64,000 bases of DNA from Megaleporinus macrocephalus (lineage: Eukaryota; Chordata; Actinopteri; Characiformes; Anostomidae). Every line of letters begins with the position of its first letter. Position 1 is the stretch's first letter. A model generated the notes under the pieces. That model did not search any database and was not told the DNA's origin. It was given only the letters and a program-made list of their open reading frames with translations. Of this stretch, positions 53,257 through 64,000 are shown in pieces. Made by a program: the position numbers and the translations under genes. The DNA lies in assembly GCA_021613375.1 (NCBI GenBank), contig CM038708.1, positions 31,135,559-31,199,558 of the forward strand. Direction: 5' to 3'.

Positions 53257-56200
53257 CTGGAAGACAAGAAAGAGGAAAAGCAAGTGTTATTAGAAGTTAT
53301 TATTAGTCAAGACGCAGCAATAGAAATGACTCATTCTGACTGCTAACACTCCACATCTATAACAATACCAATGGCAATGCCAAAGCCTGTATTTCCTGTT
53401 TTCATTACTCTTGGTATGAACATTTATGTTATGCTTAGTGGAGCACAACTCCATGAAAGAGGTATAGCAGAGACCACCTTAAATGTTGTTGACCCACTTT
53501 TTAGTTCCTAAAGATTTTAGTGACTTGACAAAAATTTGGCTTATTTTATTTTAGGGGAAACTCTCAGTTTTAAGAAACTGTATTAAAGTAGTTCTTTGAA
53601 AAATAAACTATTTTCAAATTCTATGTTGGATGTAATCTTTTATCCACTTTTGTACGAGGTTAAAGTTGACTTTGTGTTTGTCATAAAGCAGACAAAAAAG
53701 GAGCAAATCTCAGCAGTGCTCTGTTAAACCCAAGCTTTCATCCCTTGTTTCATTTCTAATCATTGCTTAAATCATAAAGGAAATGGGTCGTATTGCAGGA
53801 CACACAGAAGTTTTGTGAGCAGAGTTTGTGCTTACAAATACAATATGTAGCACCAGAAAGCAGTGGGCATAAACTGTCCCTAAAAAGAGGTTTGAAATGA
53901 GGTGTAGTAGACAAGATTGGCACTCCCAAAGCAGTACACCAAGCTATACAACTTTCACAAGCAATTTTAAGCCTAATAGAAGCAAAAACCTAATAGTACC
54001 ATAATAAGTACAACCTTTATCCAAAGCAGTTTCTTTACTAAAATCAATGACAGTTTTCTAATGAATTCCACCATGCCTACTTCCACCAGCCTCTAGCTTG
54101 GTCTCTACCCACTGGCTAGGTTTCCCTCTATCAAATGATGTCTTTTCACATGTGTAAATTAATACTGCCAACTAAAGCCAGTTTATGGGGAATCTGGCTG
54201 CTTCCTAGTCCTCCATTAGTCCACAGTGAGAGGCTGGGTACTGAGCTGAACTGCTAAAAATGAAAAAATAACCATATTTTTAGCCATTCATGCAGTAATT
54301 TACTATATTATGTTGAATTACATTACAAAATGTAAAGAAAATCACCAATATCTTCCTGTTCCACTGTATAAAAGGCTTTGGGCAGTGAACTTTTAAATCA
54401 CTACTACTGAGTGCTGAATGACTGATAAGCTTAAGTGATGTCATGAATGCTGCATCTGAATATTATAGCAGTGTGGAAATTTTGCACAACAGCTCCAAAG
54501 GATCTCATCGTTTGTAAACTTTCTAAGGAGTGTTTTCAAACATCTGACCAACAAGGAAGTGGTAATTCTCCTCAATGGAAATGTTCAGTTGCCAACCCTT
54601 CAGCTAGTGAGCTAATTTAATCAGGCGGCTAACGTTTGTCAAGCAAAAAGGTGTTTAATTTATTTTTTATCGTAACACACTGTCATAGTGCCACTAAACA
54701 CTGATTTCCTGATAAATATTTAATGCTATTAAACGCAGCTGAATGTACAGAACTGAACCTGTCAGTACATCCCTAAAATCAACAACTGCAAAGATCCTGC
54801 TTACTGACATAAAGCCACAGAAATCAATTCCAACAATATTCACTGGGACATCTGGAGTGCTCAGTTGCCAGATATCTCTCACTGACCCACACACAGTCCG
54901 GTTTCAGTCGCTGTGTTGCTGAATCCAGACGGTGCAGCAAATTGAGACTAACACTACAGACACAATCCCCTGTTGAACTTTAACCCCAATATCAACAACG
55001 GGCATAGCAGATAAAAATATGTGCACCAGCTCTATTACAAACCACAGCAGCCACAAATGTATAATGTTATACTGCATTCCAAAACCACTAAACGACACGC
55101 CCGCCCCCCTGGTTTGTCAGATACTAGCAGACTGTTTATTTTGTTTTAGCACTGCGTCATAAATAAATACTTATGATAGCAATAACCCTTATTGTAGCAT
55201 TCAAGCATGGTTTGGTAAATCTGTAGCCTACAAAAACAGACAAAGTGGCATTTATATATATATATAAAAGGGAATGACTGTGCAATTAATACACTTTAGG
55301 ACAACATCTGTGTTTGAATGTTAATGTTAATGTGCAGCATTAACCCTGCATCAGTCAGCACTGACCAAGAAATCAACAGCAGCACCCTGAACAGCAGGAG
55401 GACGAGGCAAACACCACACAGCATCGTTACTGAGCATTTTTCTCCATTTACGTTTCCTCCATTTACGTTTTCTCCATTTCTGCTCAACAACCAACATTGC
55501 TACTTTGCAAGAATCAAAGAACATTCAGTGTCTGTACATATAAGCATACTGTCATATCTACATCATGTAACTACAGTTTTATTTATTTTATTTTATGTTT
55601 TCATTTTACGGCATATGGATCATTGAGAACGGTCATTCGCTACACATTAATTTTCCCATAAGGTTAGTATTTCAGAGACACAAGATTTTGTCCTGACATC
55701 AACAATATGCAAAAGTACACCGAAGTCTTAAGTACTGATGTTACTGAAAAAATCATATATGAATGCCAACTAATCATTGGCCATTCTCCTAGACTTCAAA
55801 TGATCCCAAATCTTTTAAGGCAGAGGAGTTCCTGCTTCCTTCCGAAATGAAATAGTTAGTGGGTAGTAGCAGCCTAAATGTGAATGCCTGAATTAAGTCT
55901 GTATTTTTGTCCACTGGTCACAGATCACAGTATGTCATACAATATCAGAAACCATATAAGCAAGTATGTTTGAGATTAATTAACAACCTTACTTTTTGGG
56001 ATGATTAGGAAAACTTAATGAAAACTTGCTAATCTAGTTTTGGGCAGCGGACGCTAATAAAACTAATATTGAGCGCTGATTGACTGGCAAAGCTGTGCAG
56101 CTCATAAATGTACAGAAGACACCAATGGAAGGTCTTACAACTGCGTTTTAAAAGCAATAAAAAATATGACAACACTTTTAAAATATTAATCCTTGTTGAG

Positions 56201-57440
56201 AAAACAAGAAAGGTCATTGGGGATAAGGACGAGTTCATTTAATATGTCTGTCAAAAAACAGCCATAGCATAAAAGCACGCATCAGATTCACCCATCAGTA
56301 ACAATCCACACAACTGTAAATAATCACCAGGCTATCACTGCGCATCAACAGTACATGTACTGGACTCGCGCTGCTATACAGCAATCCTGTGTGTGTGACT
56401 CTTTACAATGTTGACGATATCCACTATAGTGTAAACACTGTATATCTATATATAACATCACACTGTCAGTTTGGATGTTGAAAGTTGTCCAAATACAGTT
56501 AATATAATCACAAATCACTCTAATCCTGGCTCTGAGCATGATGCAACCTGTTTTTGTTGGTAGTCCCACTCCCTTAGGGGGCCGCAGCAGGTGCCAGTAT
56601 GGCGGCGTCTGTCTCACACACTGGGTATGGGCGGTCCCTGTTGAACATGCTATACTGTGGAGGATAGCAGAGTGACTCTCAGGAGAGCTAACCACCTCAC
56701 CAGGGAACAAAGATACTCAGCCCATCACGGCAGTAACAACAGTTTTACCTTAGATGTCCCCTGACCTGTACTTAGTTTCAATATAAAAGCAATAAGCCAC
56801 AACTCGGCAAGCATGCGTTTATAGAGGTCTTAAGAAAACAAAGCAGATAAACTACAATAAACAGGATATCTCCTGCCAAGCTATGTAGTTCAACAGCAAC
56901 ATAATTAGCGATGGAAAGACTGATCAGGTGTACATGTGAATTGGCTGATTCTTAGCCTAAACATGTGACTGGATGAAATTTGTGCTCCAAATTTGCTGTG
57001 AGTGCGGAATCAACTTTTGGTTAGCTTTTCTACAATATTTCACAATATGATTCATGTGGAAAGCCACATATACTATTAATATAATTTATAATTGTTCAAG
57101 TTGCAACAGTAGGTTCAATACAAATTAAACTTTGATCTACAAAAGCTTGTTGACAGCTAGGTAATCGAAAACAGCACAAAGAAGATACCATTAATACAGA
57201 TGTTTGTAAATATATGCAAATTTCAAATTTGATGCCAGCAAAACATTCAAATGTTTTAGGATGGGGCAATGTAAGACTGGGAAGTTGGAATGATTATGCT
57301 TTTTGGAAACTACTGTGAATCTGTAACAAGTGATGCTATCATGATTGTGTAGAAAAGTAGCTTTCACATAAGGCTTAGTTGCCAATCTGCAAAAAAAACA
57401 CTGCATGAGCAAAAAATCCAACAAATTTAGGAATAATTCT
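53257..57440. other. Intron upstream of the first recognised exon
   Basis: No initiator exon for ank2 was found here. Mostly AT-rich. A more GC-rich patch at about 56540-56700 has no identity I can name. A short AT run lies near 55254-55266. Confidence 0.45.
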
Positions 57441-57444
57441 TCTC

Positions 57445-58035
57445 AATGCATGACTGCAGAGTGTCTACAGTCCCTTACATCATTAAAAAATGTCAAAAAT
57501 CCAAAGAAATCTGTGTGTAAACCACAAGGCTTGAAAATCAATAGTGAATGTCCATGATCCTGAATCCCTCAGATGGCACTGCATCTGCAAAAACTGACAT
57601 GCTTGGGTGAAGAATACAACTACACTGACTCAGGAATACTTCGGAACTCCCTCACTGCATCTACAAACGCAAGTTAAGCTTATACTACGCATCCATAATC
57701 CAGAAATTCCATTGACTTGGGGCTATTGTTCATCTGAGGTGGACTGTTGTGCAGTGGGAATGTGTGTTGTGGTCAGATAAGTCCACTTTTAAATTACTAA
57801 AAAATAATTATAAATGGACGTTGTGCTGTTTGGGCCAAAGAAGAAAAGGAGCATCCCGACTGTTACCAACGTAAAGATCAAAAGCCAGCACCTGTTCTGG
57901 TAGAAGGGTGTGTCAGCGAGTAACCTGCACAAATGTGAAGGCATCATCTATGCTTCCATCTTTTTCAGGAACATCGTTGCTTGTTTCAGCAAAACAATCC
58001 CAAAACACATTCTTCATGGGTTACAACCGAATGAC
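57445..58035 (+). mobile_element. Tc1-like transposase fossil D
   Basis: The order of cues is that of a fourth fish Tc1 family: 'tgtaaaccacaaggcttga', 'cctcagatggcactgcatct', 'gggccaaagaagaaaagga', 'gatcaaaagccagcacctgt', 'ggaacatcgttgcttgtttc', 'agcaaaacaatcccaaaac'. The last corresponds to the QQDNAKPHS catalytic segment. It contains frameshifts, and after about 58035 the match ends. Confidence 0.8.
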
Positions 58036-59734
58036 TTTTGCTTGTTTCAATGAGTCATTGTGACTTCTAAGAGCTGCAGTCTCAACTCAGCTTCAAATCT
58101 GGCCTTTTACATCTCTATACTTATTTAATTCTACAGCAGAAATTAGAAAATGTCTCTAATTTAAAACATTCTGCTTTTCTGTTAAATGGAAAAAATCGTT
58201 CTAGTTCATTGAGTCAGCAGCAGAGGGCTGGAACATTTAGTATTTAAAACCTATAAGTAAAGGAAAGTACTTTAGGTCATGACTATCCAGTTTCTATACA
58301 ATTATACAAGGCAGTCAGTCAGTTACTGACAAAGAGTAGGTTAATCTCTTGCATTCAAGAAATGCAGCCTACTTAAACTAAACTGGAGAGCAGATAGTGG
58401 AGGACTGTCTGTAGTTTTACAATAGCACCAGTGACATGGCACCAAGACACTCTGATAATATTCAACAGATTCCACCCCAGCTGCATTACGTAAGCTGTGT
58501 TATTCTCATTCAATCTTCAACAGGAATGGCAGAATATTTCAGCAAACAAACAAGGGTTTATGCCTCAGATCTGCATTACGGGTGTAAAGCAAAAAGCCTG
58601 GTTGTATTAAACGTCCCACATAAACTTTTTTTCATTAAACTTCTACAAGAACAACCATCAGCTTTCAGTGCTTTTTCTCTGAAAGCGCTTACAGCCTAGC
58701 ATTCCTGAGACTGGCTTAACCATACAGAGGCCTTGGAGCACGATGACTCAATGAAACTGGGTTTGAGTCACTGTAGTCTAACAAAGCACTGTGTTCAAGA
58801 ACCGAAGTGGAGAAAGTAGGAAAACGTTGAAAACAGCAGCATATTTTCTGACAATTTTGTGCCTCATGAAGAAATAAAGTGACTCATTACCCATGATGAG
58901 TTCAAGCTAGATACTGTAAAATGAATGAAAAGATTCTTTCAATACCAGAATCCATGCATAGTAACGTAATAAGGTAATACATATTACATCATAGCAGTAA
59001 AGACAAATGAGCGTATTCGCAAAATCTCTTTTTTCCAGAACGTTGTAGCCTAAACATAAAGCTTAGCTTAGCCTCAAAGTGTGGCGGCCAAACAATCCTC
59101 AAATACAGATGGATAGAAACATTACAGAACACAGTGTCAAAAGTCCTCAGGGTAGCCAGCGCTACATAAAACATTCATTCAGAGAGTGCTTCTCTACTCT
59201 AATCAGTGTATGCAAAGGATTTATGAATAATGCACCATCCCATGATGACTAACGCTACTGGAAACATCCAAGCCACGCCCAGTAACCACAGAGACTGGGT
59301 TTGGATGCTATAACCAAAAATGGCTGTTACTCAACAAACATACATAGGCATATATAGAACTGAAATTTATGGCTGACAAAATAACACAAATCAAATATTT
59401 CTCGAATCCACAGAGAAAAACTCACATTAAAATGTAGAACATGTTCATTTAGTTATTTGAAGCTACCTCTTGGTACGTTACTGGAACATTATTAAAATGA
59501 TTACTACCTAACGGATGGAAGAACATGCCATTGCTGACTATAAACAAACCAAAGTTATTCTGCCTCTCATTACAGCTGCAATTGTACAATTATTACTGGT
59601 TATTACTGGTTTATTTACATACTAAATATGTTCACTTTATAGGTAGGTAAGCTGCTAATTTTGCTCTCAACTAAAATATAACTAAAATGTTAAAATATAT
59701 TGAAGTGATGATGATGATAACAATCAATGAAACA

Positions 59735-59785
<51 letters not shown>

Positions 59786-60957
59786 TCTCAGCACCAAAAG
59801 ATATAAAATGAACAGAAAACACCACAAACTGTGAATCATAATTTCAGAAATACTACTAGAATATAAAGAAAATCTGTGGAAAGATTTTTTCCAAAATGAT
59901 CAACAAAATTAAGAAGTAACTGTTTTGATGCGATGTTACAGCTCTATATCTATATATATCTGATATCTATATATCATGTTGCAGAGAACTACTGAAGTAA
60001 GCATGCTAACCCAGCTAACCCTGACTGTCCTGTCTCATATTACTGAAGTAGCACTGACCATGAAGGTGTTTTCTAACCTTTTGTCAATTAAGCTAAATTA
60101 TGTTTCCTGTTACATTATTTAAGGACACCTAGCCAATGAAATCCATGGAAATCTAATGAAAACAATTTTCAAAAAAATGAGTCCACATCATAGAAAGACA
60201 CTGTACAACTACATTTCACTGCAAACAACAACTTGGTTGATTTTGTTTATACCCACTCATTCTGACCCTCACATGTACTGGAAAAGGGAAAGAGAAAAAT
60301 GTGGCACCCAGACACATAAAGTCTGGCTGCTGGTCAAGCTTCAAGCTGATGAACAGTGTCTAGAGAGAGAAATGAAAGACATAAATATGCCACACATAAA
60401 GCATCCCTGTGCAATACACATTCTAGGCCAACAGGGTTTGAGCTTCTGGTAAGACTGGGCTTGTGTATACCGCAGTGAATATTGGCACAAGTATTTACAA
60501 TGTCCTGTAAATGAATTGTTATCATGAGCACATTGTTTTTTTACTGTGTGCTGTAAGCACGCTTACCAGCTACAATTCTACAATTAGTTCGAAAATGATT
60601 AATGATGAATCAAGATACTGATTATTGATAAAGGTGTAGGACAAAAACAGTAAGGAAACATTCTCTCCATTGCCAACCATTGTCAAAAAAGCTTACATCT
60701 CATTGACCGATGCAGACATTTTCAAACAGTGGTGGAATTTCTCATTAGGTTGACACAAATACACACACACATACGCATAACTTGAAATCAGCACACTCGG
60801 TGTACCACCTGCTGGCTGGATCACATCAGACTGTCAGAACAACAGTCTATTCCTGAATTCTCAAAACTGCACTAAAGAATATTTGCTTACATGCCAACCA
60901 GCAACGAGGCAACTGTTTACTGCACAACTATTTCTCTTACACAAAAGAGTGAGAGCG

Positions 60958-60990
<33 letters not shown>

Positions 60991-62047
60991 ACTCCTTTGG
61001 GATGCCCTGGGTTCATATAAACAAGATACTACTCTCCAGCAGCAATAAAGAAGCCTTCAACACGTTTAATTGCATGGTGAGTAACAAGATTGAGCAAGTG
61101 GATCACCACATTTCCCAAAGGCTTACTGCATTAAGCCACTGAGGAACATTTAAATGATGTATAATTAGAATTTACCTACACATAATCCAGTCCTTTCTTT
61201 AGTTCACATCTTTTCCTGCACCAGAGTGAGACAACTGATATGGTAAACCCATAATATCCTACTAATGATAACACGCCAAGCACTCCTAGCAAAAGTAAAA
61301 GCAACAGCGAGAATCGCGGCAATTGTCATGACGTGGTTCTCGCCACACTTAGCCATTTGATCTCGTCTCTGCAGCACAGTCCCGTCCTCAAGGACACAGG
61401 AAGCGATGAGAGGACAGTTTATGCTGCAGCACTGTTCAGCATGGCCGTGTAAAAAAACACTCTGCTCATTGCCAGAAATACAACTTTTCCTCTGAGTCAT
61501 ACACCATAGCAGCTCGGGAGGCCGCGGACTGAAGGCAAACGCAGAGGCGGCACAATGCAGGCTCTTCTTTTCTTATGCCAATACTGACACTGAAACCCTC
61601 AATATCATCCTGATACCTTGCTTTCTTTAAAAATACTAAGCTCTGAAATAAGCTATTTTAGCTACGCCCATCTGAAAGTACCACTAGTCAAGCTGCTCTT
61701 CAGCCGCACACAAGGTATCACTTCTAATCTGAAGGTCTGTGCACAATTCAGAGGCCACTCTTCATTCAGTTTTCAGTCAAATCGGCCTCTACACATAAGC
61801 CACCCACAATCCTCAATAGCTAAATGTAATCTTCTGATCACTGATCTATATACACAATCTACAGTACACAGTCTTCTAAATGTTTTAGGCCACTTTGCAA
61901 TCTTTTGGGATTTCCAAAGAGAAATACCTGCAATAAAGTTTTGTAAGCATACAACACTAATAATAATTTGGGAATATTTTACAATATTATCCTAATGACT
62001 TTACAGCTTCCTTATATATTTATTATTTTTATGCACATTTATATTTG
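58036..62047. other. Intergenic or intronic DNA with microsatellites
   Basis: (ATT)n at 59739-59785 and (GA)n at 60957-60986. A 98-codon minus-strand open frame at 61204-61500, preceded by a GC-richer stretch (61500-61560), is discussed as a possible first exon. Nothing else is identified. Confidence 0.45.
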
Positions 62048-62587
62048 CACTTTGGTGCAGAACCTGGGTCAAAAGTAACCTGAATGAGATTTTATTTTCT
62101 ATGTCTTTGCAATAAATTAATTTTATATTCCAGCTTCTATCAATTTCTTAATTTATTTGTTTCTGATCATCACAAATCCGTATTTCAGTTTTATTATTGT
62201 TTACTTTGTTAATAAAAATCGTTTTTGTATCATTCACACTTTTAATGCACAACATAGGTAAAAACTATTGATATGTGTAAACATTTGCAGTCAAGGCAAG
62301 AGGCTTTTACTGTCATTCCATCTACAAACAAGAACACAGTGGAGTGAAATTATCTATATTTACAAAAACTGTTGTTCATGAAGTAAATAAACAATGATTT
62401 GAAAAGATGAGTAACAAGATTTTAATCAACACTTGGAACATTCAATAATGAAGTAAACAGATCTCAAATACTACACAGAAGTGATACTCAGCAATACATA
62501 AAATCACATAGGAAATGAATGTGGGTCAAGTTTAACCCAGGCTGTGCATTAACGAGGGTTTGCTTAGCTTGTGCATCAAAGGGTTAA
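62048..62587. mobile_element. TTAA-flanked inverted-repeat element, copy 2
   Basis: Begins CACTTTGGTGCA and ends TGCATCAAAGGG directly before TTAA (62584-62587). The interior matches copy 1 at 19441 in the same orientation over several blocks, but the two are diverged and differ in length (about 536 against 481 bp). Confidence 0.72.
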
Positions 62588-63326
62588 AAACATGGTAGGG
62601 CAGAATGTATTCACCCTATTTTTCAGAGTCTTTTGAATTCATTTGGACATTTATGTATAGTGGGATGCCAGAAAATGATCACTGATTAATTACTGACAGC
62701 ATTTCCATTAGAAACGTTTTTGAAAAGCTAGGATTGCTCAAACCTGATGAGCAGTGTGTGTGTTCATCAATAACATAGAAAAATATTTTAGAAAAATGCT
62801 TTATATCATGCGCCTCGAACAGAATCACAATAATATGTTTGCCAGAGCAGTAAATTATCTTGGAGACACAGACAATCCCATCAGCACCACCACCCCACCC
62901 CCACCGCCACACACGCTCACACAATTTAGACACCTCTCTGAATGGACTGATATATAACAACTGTCATGAGCACACACTCCCCTGTCACACACCGCTCTCC
63001 CTATGTGTCAGTTCCAACCTGTCACCTTATAAAAGGAGTTTGGTGTTCAGGGAATTATAAACCATATGAGAGATCGACAACAGCAGCCATTTAGTATAAC
63101 AGAGTATAAAACATAGCATCGGTTTGCTCAGCACACATAAACAGCAGATAGAAAGATAGAGCAATGACATGTCAGATAGAGCAATGATATGTCAGATAGA
63201 GCTATGATGTGTCTTCTACATGCAGAAAATACCCCTCAGAATACTTCCATAAAGATAATTCAACAAGGAACCATGTCTGCAACATAAGTATAGTCATTTT
63301 GTTTGCCATCTATTACCTCCAGTGAA

Positions 63327-63395
<69 letters not shown>

Positions 63396-64000
63396 TGAGT
63401 TCAGATCGTTCCTTCAACATGTGGGGGTAATATGCGGAAGAATGAGAACTTGAGCTGAAGTTCTGGGCTGCTTCTACCTGAAGCTGCAATCAGGCAATGT
63501 ATTCATAACCGTTTCATGCTATGACGTTCCTATCAACACCACTAGCTCAGATTTAATAAATTGTCTACAAAGAATGTTTAACACCAAACCACTCTCAATG
63601 ACTTCTTACATCTTAACAACTTAAATATGTGGATTTTTTAAAAAATAGCTGAAATTCTCGCAAAAACATGAATCATATCTGGATAATAGATAATCTAAAA
63701 ATACAACGTTTTAAGCAGATATAATATTAATTATCTGTAAGTTTAGGTACATATTTATATAGACCATCAGTGTTATATGAGAAGCAATGTATTAGTTTGC
63801 ATATTGGCTTTCTAACAGTAAGACAATTAAGAATATATATAATCATAACCCTAACTGCACGCTAAACACTGCTGATTCACTAAAAAAAAGGAAATTGTAA
63901 TAAACAGTAGTCATAACAAGTCATTATGACAGTTACAAAACCAGAAAAGGGCATATGAGGGCATGTCCCCCTGTCACTCCTGTCAGTGAAGGATCCTGAA
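62588..64000. repeat. Right edge: long AT microsatellite, otherwise unremarkable
   Basis: (AT)n of about 60 bp at 63330-63390. A short C-rich stretch at 62885-62910 is low complexity. No gene is recognised. Confidence 0.6.

Noticed and set aside
1..64000. CRISPR arrays, operons, ribosome binding sites, prophage
   Set aside because: The window is intron-rich vertebrate DNA; tandem arrays seen are micro- and minisatellites without spacer structure.

Overview
The window is vertebrate genomic DNA, almost certainly from a teleost fish (probably an otophysan), and one gene dominates it: ank2, encoding ankyrin-B, on the minus strand. I found 34 exons between 53256 (5') and 565 (3'). Spliced in order they give 3,881 nt of continuous reading frame, with GT/AG at every boundary and compatible phases throughout. 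Assignment to ankyrin-2 rather than ankyrin-1 or -3 rests on ankyrin-B-type stretches: the MMVNRTTE microexon, [15 protein letters not shown] at the start, and the [19 protein letters not shown] segment. Which teleost ohnolog (ank2a or ank2b) cannot be told from the sequence alone. The gene is incomplete at both ends. The start-codon exon was not recognised and lies either in the right flank or beyond it. The exons for the rest of ZU5-C, UPA, the death domain and the C-terminal regulatory region lie left of position 565.

Layout, right to left (transcript order). 64000-53257: intron before the first recognised exon, holding decayed transposons, microsatellites and one unexplained open segment near 61.2-61.6 kb. 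53256-13530: the membrane-binding domain, exactly 24 ankyrin repeats on 20 phase-0 exons, four of which carry two repeats each, plus a 24-nt microexon between repeats 6 and 7. 12696-7356: the linker to the spectrin-binding module, made of small exons of 73, 48, 142, 12, 88, 98 and 36 nt, several of them likely alternative cassettes. 5627-565: the ZU5-N domain with its beta-spectrin-binding DAR motif, a 99-nt exon that looks like a duplicated end of the preceding exon, and the start of ZU5-C.

The encoded protein is a membrane-cytoskeleton adaptor. The repeat solenoid holds ion transporters, channels and L1-family adhesion molecules, and the ZU5 part binds beta-spectrin. No other gene was recognised. 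The introns are rich in transposon fossils: at least four Tc1/mariner families, a hAT element with a perfect 8-bp target duplication and a BED-finger remnant, an L1-type reverse-transcriptase fragment with a broken catalytic motif, an I-clade-like LINE tail, TTAA-flanked inverted-repeat elements, SINE-like pieces, a 37/38-bp minisatellite and many microsatellites.

I see no convincing undescribed biological system. The most interesting signals concern splicing: CA repeats immediately after three different 5' splice sites, a perfect hairpin seven bases into one intron, and a dense set of in-frame micro- and cassette exons.
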